Notes: generated from the sequence alone by a model not told the origin. A stretch of 64,000 nucleotides of DNA from Bacteroidia bacterium (GCA_025362575.1 JANYIQ010000279.1:1-64000); one strand, 5' to 3'; numbered from the stretch's first letter, positions 34,796 through 44,890 are shown. Numbers and translations are program-made.

Positions 34796-36293
34796 CGATA
34801 ACAAATACAAGGTTAGCCTGAACGAGCTTGATCACCTGCTAAACCAGGCCTTTTTGGAATTGGATTTTACAAATCCTAAAAACGAAACTATTATGCAAGC
34901 AATTTCGAAGCAGGTAATGTTCAATGATAATTATACGCTTGTAAAAACAAAAACATCAAAAATTAATTTTAAATTATTATCATTAGTTGCAGCCGGGATT
35001 ATAATTGCCATTACTGCAGTTTTAATTTATAAACCTAATTCTGAAAATTCGCCAAAAGTGAATTCAGGGCTGCCTGTATTAAAGAATGAAAACAATGCGG
35101 GTTCAGGAAATGCAGTGATACAAGAAGAAATAGTTCCGGCTCAGGTAGAACACTTTATTCATGAGCAACCTTTGCAAAATAATGGAAATGAAAAAAGGCC
35201 TCTTGAAAACATTACAAATTTGCTAGATGAAGTTAAAGACAGCACCAAGAAAGAAGAAGTGCTTTTAATAGTAAGTACTGATATGCCAGGCGGGCCATTT
35301 TTAAAGGTGCAGAAAAATGAAGATAGCGCCTATGTTTTTCCGAAATTGACAGAAAAGGAAATAAAAGTAAATGCCAAACAGAAAAAGCGAATGTTAGATG
35401 CTTTGATGAAGTTCAGTAAAGATAAATATGCGTTAATTCCAATGGGTACGTTCAATTATAAAAGCGAAACCGTTTCACTCCACCCCTTTTACATACAAAC
35501 GAAAGAAGTAACAAATTTAGAATACCGTACGTTTTTATTTGATCTGCTCATTCAGGGTCGTAAAGAAGAATTTCTAAAAGCGAAACCAGATCAGCAGCAA
35601 TGGGTAAAGGAATTTGATCGTCTTTTTCTTCAGCCTATGGCCGACAATTATTTTTCGCATGTAGCCTACAATAGTTATCCGGTTGTAAATATCACCCGCG
35701 AGGGTGCAGAAATGTATTGTGTTTGGCTTAGTAAGGAAGTAAATAGTTTATTGAACGAAAAAGAAAAACCTTTGATGAATGATGTAAGATTGCCTTCTGA
35801 TGCAGAATGGACCTATGCAGCTTCCGGCGGAATTAAAGATGCGATCTATCCTTGGTGGCCATTACCTGCTAATGCAAAATACTTTAAAGATGGAAATTAT
35901 ATTAGAAACGCCCGTGGTTGTTTTTTAGCTAATTTTTGCCTGAAAAAATATACTCAAGTTTTAGATAGCATTGGCGAGTGCAATAACAACAAGCATAAAG
36001 ATGCATACACCACTGCCGGTTACATGGTGGGGCACTTAATGCTTGTGGCGCCCGTTGACGCTTACAACCCTAACGATTATGGTTTATATTGCATGAGTGG
36101 AAATGTGGCCGAAATGGTAAAAGTAACAGATCTGAGAACAAACAAAGTGCTTACTATTGGTACAAAAGGAGGAGGTTGGAACAGTGATGAACAGCATTTG
36201 AAGTTAAATAGCGAAGATGAATATGCGGGCAAATCAAGCCCATCTCCCTTTATTGGTTTCAGACCGGTAATAAGTGCAAATTCAATAAAATAA
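34788..36293 (+). CDS. single-pass membrane protein with SUMF1 domain, putative anti-sigma factor
   Basis: A 501-residue protein. Residues 1-60 are cytoplasmic and charged, the size of an anti-sigma domain; a membrane helix spans about 62-81 (FKLLSLVAAGIIIAITAVLI); a linker follows. The periplasmic part (about 210-500) is a formylglycine-generating-enzyme/SUMF1-like (GldJ/K-like) domain with FYIQTKEVTNLEYRTFL, NITREGAEMYCVWLS, RLPSDAEWTYAASGG, GLYCMSGNVAEMV and GFRPVIS. Catalytic cysteines of true FGE are not apparent, so it is probably a ligand-binding or structural version. It is translationally coupled to the sigma gene and followed by a TonB-type receptor. Confidence 0.78.
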   Translation: MFNDNKYKVSLNELDHLLNQAFLELDFTNPKNETIMQAISKQVMFNDNYTLVKTKTSKINFKLLSLVAAGIIIAITAVLIYKPNSENSPKVNSGLPVLKNENNAGSGNAVIQEEIVPAQVEHFIHEQPLQNNGNEKRPLENITNLLDEVKDSTKKEEVLLIVSTDMPGGPFLKVQKNEDSAYVFPKLTEKEIKVNAKQKKRMLDALMKFSKDKYALIPMGTFNYKSETVSLHPFYIQTKEVTNLEYRTFLFDLLIQGRKEEFLKAKPDQQQWVKEFDRLFLQPMADNYFSHVAYNSYPVVNITREGAEMYCVWLSKEVNSLLNEKEKPLMNDVRLPSDAEWTYAASGGIKDAIYPWWPLPANAKYFKDGNYIRNARGCFLANFCLKKYTQVLDSIGECNNNKHKDAYTTAGYMVGHLMLVAPVDAYNPNDYGLYCMSGNVAEMVKVTDLRTNKVLTIGTKGGGWNSDEQHLKLNSEDEYAGKSSPSPFIGFRPVISANSIK

Positions 36294-36331
36294 AAGCAAA
36301 CATTTTCGTTATATTTAGAGCAATTCCCACA

Positions 36332-38740
36332 TTGAAAAAAGCGGTACTCATAGCACTTTTTTGTTTAACCGCTTTTGTAATTGAAGCCCAACAAAATTTT
36401 TTCGGAAGAATTTCAGATTCAACCGGCCTGGGTTTGGAATTTGTTACCGTTGCTATTTTAAATACTTCCGACAGTAGTTTAGTGCAAAGCACTTTAACGG
36501 ATGTAAAAGGCATTTACAATTTTTCCGTTGTTCCAAGCGGAGAGTACATCTTGAAAAGTTTTGTAATTGGATACGCTGAAAATTATTCTTTGATCACGGT
36601 AAATGAAAATACGAAGGAGCTTCCTAATATTATTTTGAAAACAAAAGGCATTAACTTAAATGAAGTAAGCATCACAGCCATCAAAAAAAGCATTGAATTC
36701 AAAAATGGGAATATAACAGTTAACATTGAAGATAGTCCTTTAGCTGCAGGCAATTCGGTTTACGATCTGTTGTTTAAATTGCCAGGTGTTACCGTTGATG
36801 AAGACGATAACATTTTGATCCAAGGCAGAAGCGGAGTGAAGGTAATGATCGATGATAGGGTACAGCAAATGTCAAACAAACAGCTGATCAATTTGTTGAA
36901 AGGTTTAAATGCATCAAATATTGAAAAAATAGAGATCCTCAAAAACCCACCCGTTAAATACGATGCTTCAGGAACCGGCGGAATGATAAACATCAGAACT
37001 AAAAAAATTAAGCTAACCGGTACGAGTGGATCAGTAAGTTATAATTATTCTCAAGGCTTTTATGCTTATCATATCCCCTCAATTTCACTGAACCACAAAT
37101 CAAAAAAGCTGGCTTTCTTCAGTAATTTTGGTTTACAGAAGGATAAGACCCACCACGACCATCACTTCAATAAAAAAATTGTTTACGATTCTTTTACTTC
37201 CGAAATGGATCAAAGAATGAATAATAATGAGGGTGGAAAATTTTATCACGTTCAGGCAGGTTTGGATTGGTACATTAACAAAAAGAACACAATAGGTGTT
37301 AAAGTGAACAGTGATGGAGGCTTGGAGTATGAAGATAATAAAGGAGCTACTTCCATTAGCGATACTGCTTTAGGTTATAATCAATTGGAATTCTATTCAT
37401 ATATGCCAAATCCGTGGCACTATTCTAATTATAATTTTAACGCAGAACATTTGTTTGATACGCTGGGAACTAAGTTTGTTTTTTCGGTGGATTACGCCCC
37501 TAATTATGATATTTATGACGGAAAAAGTGAGAATAACTTTCTTGATAATTCAGGAAAGCATGTGTTTCAACCTTTCAATTACACCCAGAGCAATACCATT
37601 ACCTGCAATGTTCTTACTTCAAAAGCCGACCTGCAAAAAGTATTTGCAAAGGGTTTAATTCTTGAAGGTGGTGTAAAAGGTTCTGATCTGATCATGGTGA
37701 GTGATTATAATTTGAAAAATCAGGACAACGTAAGCGGAAATTTTATTTTAGATACCAATTTTAGCAATAAATTCTCTTATTCCGAACAATTGTCGGGTGC
37801 TTATCTTAATGCAAAAAGAGAGGTCGGTAAATTTAATTTACAGGCAGGCTTGAGAGGTGAGAACACACATATCCTGGCAAAGAACAGAACAGGCAACGCT
37901 AATTATACTCGAAACTATTTTAATTTATTTCCTGTGGGAAGTATTGAATTTAATCCGAATGAAAATAACAGTCTGCAACTGAATTACAACAAACGAATTA
38001 ATCGGCCGAATTATAATTCATTCAATCCCTATAAATCTCGGAGCAGTATATTCATGGCAAACATGGGAAATCCTTATGTATTGCCTGAGTATTCCAACAC
38101 GATAGAATTGTCGCACACCTACAAAGGAGTTTTATCGAATGCGATCTCTTACGAAAATGTAAAGAATTACCAATTGGATCTTACCTTACAAAACGATTCT
38201 ACAAGAGAAACTATTGCTTATGTGCAAAATCTGGATCGATGTTTTGAATTTGCTTATTCACTTTTTTTTCAAAACGAAATAACAAAATGGTGGATGATCT
38301 CTTTTAACGGAAGCGCATCCTACTCAGAATATTTCGGGAACATCAACGGATTGAATTATTATTCTCGCGGTTATTTTTCAATTGCTAATTTGACCAGTAC
38401 ATTTTTGGTTAAAAAGAAAACAAAAATTGAATTGAACGGTAAATATATCGGTCCGCGTTACATCGGTGTTTGGTATAATTACCCGCGCTGGGCGGTTTCA
38501 TTAGCCCTTAAGAGATCCTTCTTGAACGAGAAACTGAATGTTGTGGTTGGTGTGGATGATATCTTTTTCACTATGCAAGGCAACAATCAGATTAAATTAC
38601 CAGGCCAAGATTGGAAGATAACCGCCACAAATGATTCGCGACGATTCAAAGTAGCGATAACTTATATTTTTGGAAAAACAAAAGTTGAGGAGCGCGATGT
38701 AAGCAGTAATTCTGAGGAAAAGGGAAGATTGGGCAAATAA
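36332..38740 (+). CDS. outer-membrane beta-barrel receptor (TonB-dependent type)
   Basis: An 802-residue protein with TTG start. A signal peptide (to about residue 20, VIEAQ) precedes a CarboxypepD_reg-like domain (about 22-105), a plug domain (about 125-225: YDLLFKLPGVTVDEDDNILIQGRSGVKVMIDD, TGGMINIRTKK) and an OMP_b-brl_3-type barrel (about 380-785). The barrel has the NYNKRINRPNYNSFNPY motif typical of this family and lacks the classical C-terminal Phe. It lies 38 bases after the SUMF1 gene and is likely the target or sensor partner of the sigma/anti-sigma pair. Its stop abuts the convergent MsbA-like gene. Confidence 0.85.
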   Translation: MKKAVLIALFCLTAFVIEAQQNFFGRISDSTGLGLEFVTVAILNTSDSSLVQSTLTDVKGIYNFSVVPSGEYILKSFVIGYAENYSLITVNENTKELPNIILKTKGINLNEVSITAIKKSIEFKNGNITVNIEDSPLAAGNSVYDLLFKLPGVTVDEDDNILIQGRSGVKVMIDDRVQQMSNKQLINLLKGLNASNIEKIEILKNPPVKYDASGTGGMINIRTKKIKLTGTSGSVSYNYSQGFYAYHIPSISLNHKSKKLAFFSNFGLQKDKTHHDHHFNKKIVYDSFTSEMDQRMNNNEGGKFYHVQAGLDWYINKKNTIGVKVNSDGGLEYEDNKGATSISDTALGYNQLEFYSYMPNPWHYSNYNFNAEHLFDTLGTKFVFSVDYAPNYDIYDGKSENNFLDNSGKHVFQPFNYTQSNTITCNVLTSKADLQKVFAKGLILEGGVKGSDLIMVSDYNLKNQDNVSGNFILDTNFSNKFSYSEQLSGAYLNAKREVGKFNLQAGLRGENTHILAKNRTGNANYTRNYFNLFPVGSIEFNPNENNSLQLNYNKRINRPNYNSFNPYKSRSSIFMANMGNPYVLPEYSNTIELSHTYKGVLSNAISYENVKNYQLDLTLQNDSTRETIAYVQNLDRCFEFAYSLFFQNEITKWWMISFNGSASYSEYFGNINGLNYYSRGYFSIANLTSTFLVKKKTKIELNGKYIGPRYIGVWYNYPRWAVSLALKRSFLNEKLNVVVGVDDIFFTMQGNNQIKLPGQDWKITATNDSRRFKVAITYIFGKTKVEERDVSSNSEEKGRLGK

Positions 38741-40501
38741 TTAGACCGTTTCCGCAAACTGCAATTCATACAATCTCTTAAAATGCCCGTTGTGTGCAAT
38801 TAACTCATCTTGCGTTCCCTGCTCAACAATTGCGCCCTTATCAAACACAATGATCTTATTTACGTTCTTAATGGTAGATAAACGATGAGCTATAATTATT
38901 GAAGTTCTTCCTTTAGTGATCAGATCGGTTGCAGTTTGTATGAGTTGTTCAGTGTGCGAATCAATGGTGGCCGTTGCCTCGTCTAAAATGAATAATTTAG
39001 GATTGTAAACATAAGCTCTTATAAAAGCGATCAATTGTCTTTGTCCGGCCGATAAACTAACGCCCCGCTCTTTAACCACGTAATTGTATGCTCCCGGCAA
39101 GGAGTTCACGAATTCGTGCAGACCAATTTGTTTCGAGGCCTTTATAACTTCTTCTAAAGTAATTTTAGGATTGTGCAAAGCAATATTGTTAAAAATGCTA
39201 TCATTAAATAAATGTACGTCCTGTAAAACAGCGCCGGTATTTTTTCGCAATTCTTCGAGCTGATAGTTAGTGATGTTAATTTCATCCACTAAAATTTCAC
39301 CTTTATTTATCTCATAAAAACGGCTTAGTAAATTAATGATGGTTGATTTTCCGGCACCTGTTGCGCCAACTAATGCTACTGTTTCGCCGGCATTAATTTT
39401 GAATGACACATCCTTTAAAACAAAATTATCATTGTTATAGGCAAACCACACATTTTTAAATTCAACCGAACCTTTTATGTTACTGAACGTAACGGTTCCT
39501 TTGTCTTCAATTATTTCATCAGAATCAATTACCTTAAAAACCCGCTCTGCGGCTACAATACCCATCTGCAAGGTATTTAAACGGTCGGCGAGTAAACGAA
39601 TGGGTCGAAATAACATGTTCACCATCATCACAAAAAAAGTGATGTCGCCCAAGCCAACATTGTAAGTGTTTTTGTTGGCTCCAATGAACCAGATCAAAGC
39701 AGCAATGGCAACGGCTGATAAGATCTCCACCACCGGAAAGAAGATCGAGTAATACCAGATCGAACGAATGTTTGCCTTTCTGTGTTTATCATTTATTTCT
39801 TTGAATTTTTCTAACTCTTCTTCTTCGCGGTTAAATAATTGTACGATGCGCATTCCCGTGATGTGTTCCTGAGTAAATGCATTCAATGAAGCCACCGCGT
39901 TTCGTACTTCGGCAAATGTTTTTTTAACCCCGTTCTTAAAAAGAGTTGTGGCAATTAATAAAAGTGGTACTGTACAAAGTACAATTAAGGTAAGTACCCA
40001 GTTCTTTATGAACATCACGATCACAAAAATAAGTAGCATTAAAATATCTCCGCTTATTACAATGAAGCCTTGTGAAAAAACATCACTTAAACTTTCAATG
40101 TCCGATATGGCTCTCGTAACAAGCGTTCCAACGGGTGTCTTATCAAAATAAGAACTTTTGAGCGTTACAATGTGTTTGTAAACGTGAGTGCGCAGATCTT
40201 TTACAATGCTTTGTCCTAATAAACTGGTGAGATAAATATTGCTGAATTGAAGTAAGGCTTCAACAATTAAAGTTGCTAAGATCAAACAACCGATCGTATT
40301 CAATCCCGAAAGATCTTTGCTGTTAATTACAAAATCGTTTAGGGCTTTGTTAATTAAAAGCGGACGAACAATTGCCAATGAGGCAAGCGCCAAAGTTAAA
40401 GCCAGGGCAGCAAAAAATTGTTTTTTATACGGTTTTGTATACGATAAAATGCGTTTTATCAATGAAACATTCAGGCCTTTATTTGGTTCAGCTTTACTCA
40501 A
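38741..40501 (-). CDS. MsbA-like ABC transporter, fused permease and ATPase
   Basis: A 586-residue half-transporter. Residues about 20-320 form six membrane helices (ABC_membrane domain). The ATPase (about 345-580) has Walker A GATGAGKSTI, Q-loop VLQDVHLF, signature LSAGQRQL, Walker B KLFILDEATATID and the switch His in IIAHRLSTI. It should dimerise and export a lipid or drug. The start is TTG, overlapping the truA stop by 8 bases, so it is translated from the truA message. Substrate unknown; lipid A core flipping is only one possibility. Confidence 0.88.
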   Translation of the reverse strand: MSKAEPNKGLNVSLIKRILSYTKPYKKQFFAALALTLALASLAIVRPLLINKALNDFVINSKDLSGLNTIGCLILATLIVEALLQFSNIYLTSLLGQSIVKDLRTHVYKHIVTLKSSYFDKTPVGTLVTRAISDIESLSDVFSQGFIVISGDILMLLIFVIVMFIKNWVLTLIVLCTVPLLLIATTLFKNGVKKTFAEVRNAVASLNAFTQEHITGMRIVQLFNREEEELEKFKEINDKHRKANIRSIWYYSIFFPVVEILSAVAIAALIWFIGANKNTYNVGLGDITFFVMMVNMLFRPIRLLADRLNTLQMGIVAAERVFKVIDSDEIIEDKGTVTFSNIKGSVEFKNVWFAYNNDNFVLKDVSFKINAGETVALVGATGAGKSTIINLLSRFYEINKGEILVDEINITNYQLEELRKNTGAVLQDVHLFNDSIFNNIALHNPKITLEEVIKASKQIGLHEFVNSLPGAYNYVVKERGVSLSAGQRQLIAFIRAYVYNPKLFILDEATATIDSHTEQLIQTATDLITKGRTSIIIAHRLSTIKNVNKIIVFDKGAIVEQGTQDELIAHNGHFKRLYELQFAETV

Positions 40502-41258
40502 TGAAAATTTCTTTCGGATAAATAATGTCAGTTAAAAATAAACCGCAGGCCGGTGCCGACATTCCTGCCTCGTTGCGGTCTTTATCTTCAATTATCTTTT
40601 TAAGATCGTAGATGGTGATTTTTTGCCTGCCTAATTGAATTAGTGTTCCTACAATGGCGCGCACCATGTTTCTTAAGAAGCGATCGGCGGTAATTACAAA
40701 GCGCCATTCGTTCTCATTTATTTTTTCCCAGCGCGCATAAGTTACTTTACAAATATTGGTTTTTGCAGAAGTGCTGAGTTTACTGAAACTGGTAAAATCG
40801 GATGTTTGCAATAACAGATCTGCGCCTTTGTTCATCAATTCAAAATCAATATCTCCATAAAGGAACCAGGATGATTCTCCGATGAAGGGATCTTTTTGCT
40901 GATGTAAGTAATAGTGATAGGTACGCGAGGTGGCATCAAAGCGAGCGTGAGCAGTATCTTTCACTGTTAAAATGTCGACCACGCTAATATCTTCAGGCAA
41001 AACGGTATTGAATTTATATAGCCGATTTTTTTTATCAGATATAAGATCAGTTGCTGTTGTATCGAAATGTGCGAAATATTTTTTTGCATGAACTCCGGTA
41101 TCCGTTCTCCCGCAGCCAATAAGGTCAATTTTTTCCTGGAGGATCATGCTCAGCTTTTCCTCTAACACCTGTTCAATAGTATCGGGCGTATTATCCTGGA
41201 TCTGCCAGCCGTTATACTTGGTGCCTTTATATTGAATTTGTAGGAAATAGCGCTGCAT
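40494..41258 (-). CDS. truA: tRNA pseudouridine(38-40) synthase
   Basis: A 254-residue TruA enzyme that makes pseudouridine at tRNA positions 38-40. The catalytic Asp is in GCGRTDTGVHAKKY; the N-terminal YFLQIQYKGTKYNGWQIQ and the late RFLRNMVRAIVGTLIQLGRQ segment are conserved. Length is normal. It is cotranscribed with the downstream ABC exporter and divergent from rlmD. Confidence 0.95.
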   Translation of the reverse strand: MQRYFLQIQYKGTKYNGWQIQDNTPDTIEQVLEEKLSMILQEKIDLIGCGRTDTGVHAKKYFAHFDTTATDLISDKKNRLYKFNTVLPEDISVVDILTVKDTAHARFDATSRTYHYYLHQQKDPFIGESSWFLYGDIDFELMNKGADLLLQTSDFTSFSKLSTSAKTNICKVTYARWEKINENEWRFVITADRFLRNMVRAIVGTLIQLGRQKITIYDLKKIIEDKDRNEAGMSAPACGLFLTDIIYPKEIFIE

Positions 41259-41294
41259 TGTCTCTTTTTAGCTCTCAGTTCGCGGAAATTTAGA

Positions 41295-41302
41295 TATCTT
41301 TG
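41295..41302 (+). promoter_or_regulatory. TAnnTTTG promoter element of rlmD
   Basis: TATCTTTG is an exact consensus match only 14 bases before the rlmD ATG, so the mRNA leader would be very short (under about 10 bases). It suggests that the interrupted gene still has a promoter. Confidence 0.5.
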
Positions 41303-41315
41303 AACCCTTGTAATT

Positions 41316-42728
41316 ATGGGCAAAGTTAATAAGAATATTGTATTACCCGACCTTGAGGTCATCGACACTTCTGCCGAAGGAAAAGCAGTGGCCAGGCATG
41401 AAGGAATGGTGGTTTTTTGCGAAGGTGCAGTACCCGGAGACATTGTAGATGTTCAGATCTTTAAGAAAAAGAGCAAATGGGCAGAAGGGAAGGTTGTTGC
41501 CATTAAAAAACCATCTGAGAACAGAACCGAGCCGGCTTGTAAACATTATGGTACTTGTGGTGGTTGTAAATGGCAAAATTTGAATTATAAGGCCCAACTT
41601 CATTTTAAACAGAAATTTGTTTACGATGCTTTGGTTAGAATTGGTCATCTGGATATTCCTGAGATCACTCCCATTTTCGCAAATGAAGAACAATATTTTT
41701 ACAGAAATAAATTAGAGTTTTCTTTCTCCAATAAAAAGTGGTTAACCCTAGAACAAATTCAAAGTGGTACAGAAGTTGAAAATAAGAACGCGGTAGGATT
41801 TCATATTCCCGGTCGCTTCGATAAAGTGCTTGACATAGATCATTGCCATTTACAGGCTGAACCCAGTAATCAGATCCGAAATTTTATTCGAGACTATGCT
41901 TATAAACACGGACTCACTTTTTTCGATATTAAAGATAAAGGTGGTTTTTTCAGAACTTTGATGATCCGCACCACCGGCATTGGAGAAGTTATGGTTGTTG
42001 TTTCGGTATATGATTGGTTAGAGAAAGAATTGTTCGCATTACTGGATGAGATGGAAGTAAAGTTTCCTCAGATCACTTCTTTGCAATACGTTCATAATGC
42101 CAAGGCAAATGATAGTTTTGAAGGAACAGACATAAAAACATACAACGGTCGCTCTTTTATTTATGAAGAGATGGAAGGTTTGAAATTTAAAATTTCGGCC
42201 AAATCTTTTTATCAAACCAATTAAAAACAAGCTTATAATTTATATAAGATCACCAGAGATTTTGCGGGATTGAAAGGAAACGAATTGGTTTACGATCTTT
42301 ACACGGGTACCGGAACCATAGCCAATTTTGTGGCACGTAATTGTAAAAAAGTAATTGGTGTCGAATATGTAGAGGATGCGGTGAAAGATGCTTTTGAGAA
42401 TTCAAAAATAAATAATATTGATAATACTTTTTTTGTTGCCGGCGACATGAAAGATGTTTTGAATGATGCGTTTATTACAGAGCACGGTAAACCGGATGTG
42501 ATGATCGTTGATCCGCCTCGCGCGGGCATGCACGAAGATGTAGTGAAGGTGATCCTGAATGCCGCTCCTGAAAAAGTAGTATATGTAAGTTGCAACCCCA
42601 GCACTCAGGCCCGCGATCTTGCTTTAATGGCACACCAATACAAGATCATTAAAGTACAACCTGTAGATATGTTCCCGCAAACAGCGCATGTTGAAAATGT
42701 TGTTCTTTTGCACAAAATTAAACCTTAA
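41316..42728 (+). pseudogene. rlmD: 23S rRNA (uracil-C5) methyltransferase interrupted by an in-frame TAA
   Basis: The frame encodes a complete RumA/RlmD-type enzyme broken only by a TAA at 42222-42224. Upstream (302 residues) are a TRAM domain (GKAVARHEGMVVFCEGAVPGD) and the cluster cysteines CKHYGTCGGCKWQ. Downstream in the same frame come the SAM site (VYDLYTGTGTIANFVA, GVEYVEDAV), DPPRAGMHEDVV and the catalytic Cys in YVSCNPSTQARDL. The family motif at the break is FYQTNSxQAYxLY; here Ser is replaced by stop (TCA to TAA is one change). The upstream part alone would lack the active site. It is either a recent nonsense mutation, a sequencing error, or a site of readthrough. miaE follows after 23 bases. 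Confidence 0.85.
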
Positions 42729-42751
42729 ACTTTCCAACCTTAAACTTTAAA

Positions 42752-43336
42752 ATGTTAGGCTTAAAATTAGAAACCGATCCACACTGGGTAAACATCGTTG
42801 AAAAGAACATCGAAGAAATTTTAACGGATCATGCCTGGTGCGAGCAAAAAGCTGCTACCAATGCTATCTCCATTGTGGTTAGTTATCCATACCATTCTGA
42901 TCTGGTAAATGAATTATTGAGTTTAGCGAAAGAAGAATTGACCCATTTCGAAATGGTGCATCAAAAAATAAAGGAGCGGGGATTGAAACTTGGTTTTGAA
43001 CGTAAGGATCAATACGTAAATGAATTGTATAAATTCATGCGCAAAGGTCATGTTAAAGAAATTGTACTCATTGATAGGCTTTTATTTTCAGCTATGATCG
43101 AGGCAAGAAGCTGTGAACGTTTTAAAGTACTTTCCGAGAACATAAAGGATGAGGAGTTAAGATCATTCTATCGTGAATTAATGATCAGCGAAGCCAACCA
43201 TTACACCACGTTTTTAGGCTTTGCCCGAAAATATGGGAATGACGTAGAAGATGTGAATAAGCGTTGGGAGCAATGGCTCAGCCACGAGAGCGAAGTAGTG
43301 AAAAACTACGGCAAAAGCGAGACCGTTCACGGCTAA
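42752..43336 (+). CDS. miaE: tRNA-(ms2io6A)-hydroxylase
   Basis: A 194-residue di-iron monooxygenase that hydroxylates the isopentenyl group of ms2i6A37 in tRNA. The ferritin-like four-helix core shows WCEQKAATNAIS, SLAKEELTHFEMVH (ExxH), LFSAMIEARSCERF and MISEANHYTTFL, which supply the Glu and His iron ligands. Length is normal. It follows rlmD in the same direction, so both RNA-modification genes probably share a transcript; polar effects of the rlmD stop codon are possible. Confidence 0.92.
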   Translation: MLGLKLETDPHWVNIVEKNIEEILTDHAWCEQKAATNAISIVVSYPYHSDLVNELLSLAKEELTHFEMVHQKIKERGLKLGFERKDQYVNELYKFMRKGHVKEIVLIDRLLFSAMIEARSCERFKVLSENIKDEELRSFYRELMISEANHYTTFLGFARKYGNDVEDVNKRWEQWLSHESEVVKNYGKSETVHG

Positions 43337-43433
43337 CCTAAACCGATTCAGGTTTCTCGATTTTTTTATCAGGTGAAATGTTATACTTTAGTGTATTAAT
43401 TGAACTTACTTTTAAGCAAAAATTATCCCCACG

Positions 43434-44882
43434 ATGAATAAAATCTACAATTCTAAAATTGGTTTCAAAAAGGTTTTATTTCTTTTCTTAACCCTATTGA
43501 GTTTTGATTTTTCTTTGGCTCAAATAAAAAACGAAAAGAACATTCCTTATACATTTACCGCAAAGGATTCAAAGCAAAATATAAAATGGAACAGAAATAG
43601 CAACGTAGCAGTATTGGTTGTAATAAGTGAAAATTCTACAGAACCTGTTCCAACTAATTTTGATAGCTATGCTCCTCAATCCGAATTTAGAAAAGGATCA
43701 AATATTGATAACTCTTATGTTGTTTACAAAGGCATTGGTAATGAAGTTGAATTAAGCGGACTAAAATTAGGAGTTGATCATTATGTCTGGGTTTACGAAA
43801 CTAATGCTGCCGGTATTTTGAAAAATATCACTAATGATGTTTTGGGACCTGATTCTTATAAAACAGTTCCTAATTCACCGATGGCTGCTACGCCGGTAGT
43901 ATGTCCTGCCGTTGGCGGAATAGTTTGTACGCTTAATGGTTCTACCTCTTCCGGATATATTGCAGGTCCTGCGCCATGTAATGCTGCGTCTTTTGCAACA
44001 ACAAATCCTTGGGATGGAGCAAGCTGTACCGGATTTATTTCATTCACTTTTTCTTCGCCGGTTAAAACAACAATTATAAAAATGATCGCAGTAAATACTG
44101 CACCTGAAAATACCACCATTTCTCAAACCGGCGGAACCGGCGGAACTTTGTCAACAAGCGGTCCGGTTTGCATGAGTGCGGCAGGATTAGTGCTTGGGCC
44201 ATACACCGGCTCAGGATCTTATGGAGATGTGGCAGTAACTGTATCATCAACCGGAACATATTTAACATTGACCTGTACCAACACCGGTTGTAATTCAGGC
44301 TGGGTAGCGGCATGTCCTTCTTTTATTTCTGTATTACCGATCGAGTTAATTTCTTTCACCGGCGAATGTAATGTTGAGAATGTGGTTGATCTTAAATGGA
44401 AAACGATCAGTGAAACAAACAACGATTTCTTTACCATTGAACGCAGCAATAATACATATGACTGGGAAATTATCGGAAGAGTTAAAGGAGCCGGAAATTC
44501 AACTCAGGTGAATGATTATAAATTCACAGATAAACAACGTTTTACTGAAACAGTTTATTACCGTATCAAACAAACCGATTTTAATTCTGAATCAAAATAC
44601 TCTGAAATAATTGCGGTAAGCAATTGTAAACTTATTGCCGCGAGCGTGGATGAGGTTTCGATTTATCCGAATCCGGCTACAGATGTGTTTACTGTTAATA
44701 GTAACTCAAGCGCCACTACATTAGAGATCTATAACGCACTTGGTGTAATGGTTGCAAAAAAGAATCTGGAAGTTGGCGAAAACAAACTGAACAGCTCTGA
44801 CCTTAAAAGTGGAACATATTACGTAAAGATTTCGGATGCTACTTCTGCAAGTAAGATGACCAAATTGATCATCAATCCATAA
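43434..44882 (+). CDS. T9SS type A cargo protein
   Basis: A 482-residue secreted protein. A signal peptide (to about residue 30, SLAQ) is followed by a region that is Thr/Ser/Gly-rich with several cysteines, a fibronectin-like segment (VDLKWKTISETNNDFFTIERS... YYRIKQTDFN, about 310-390) often seen before T9SS tails, and a type A sorting domain (about 405-482: VSIYPNPATDVFTV, LEIYNALGVMVAKKN, KMTKLIINP). The tail has the canonical YPNP box. Function unknown. Confidence 0.82.
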   Translation: MNKIYNSKIGFKKVLFLFLTLLSFDFSLAQIKNEKNIPYTFTAKDSKQNIKWNRNSNVAVLVVISENSTEPVPTNFDSYAPQSEFRKGSNIDNSYVVYKGIGNEVELSGLKLGVDHYVWVYETNAAGILKNITNDVLGPDSYKTVPNSPMAATPVVCPAVGGIVCTLNGSTSSGYIAGPAPCNAASFATTNPWDGASCTGFISFTFSSPVKTTIIKMIAVNTAPENTTISQTGGTGGTLSTSGPVCMSAAGLVLGPYTGSGSYGDVAVTVSSTGTYLTLTCTNTGCNSGWVAACPSFISVLPIELISFTGECNVENVVDLKWKTISETNNDFFTIERSNNTYDWEIIGRVKGAGNSTQVNDYKFTDKQRFTETVYYRIKQTDFNSESKYSEIIAVSNCKLIAASVDEVSIYPNPATDVFTVNSNSSATTLEIYNALGVMVAKKNLEVGENKLNSSDLKSGTYYVKISDATSASKMTKLIINP

Positions 44883-44890
44883 ACCGGAAT

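Noticed and set aside
41343-41693. 116-residue minus-strand frame inside rlmD
   Set aside because: It is the shadow of a strongly conserved coding sequence.
42222-42224. Stop-codon reassignment or selenocysteine as the reason for the rlmD stop
   Set aside because: TAA ends many of the other genes in this window normally, it is not TGA, and no recoding hairpin is evident. A plain nonsense change is simpler.
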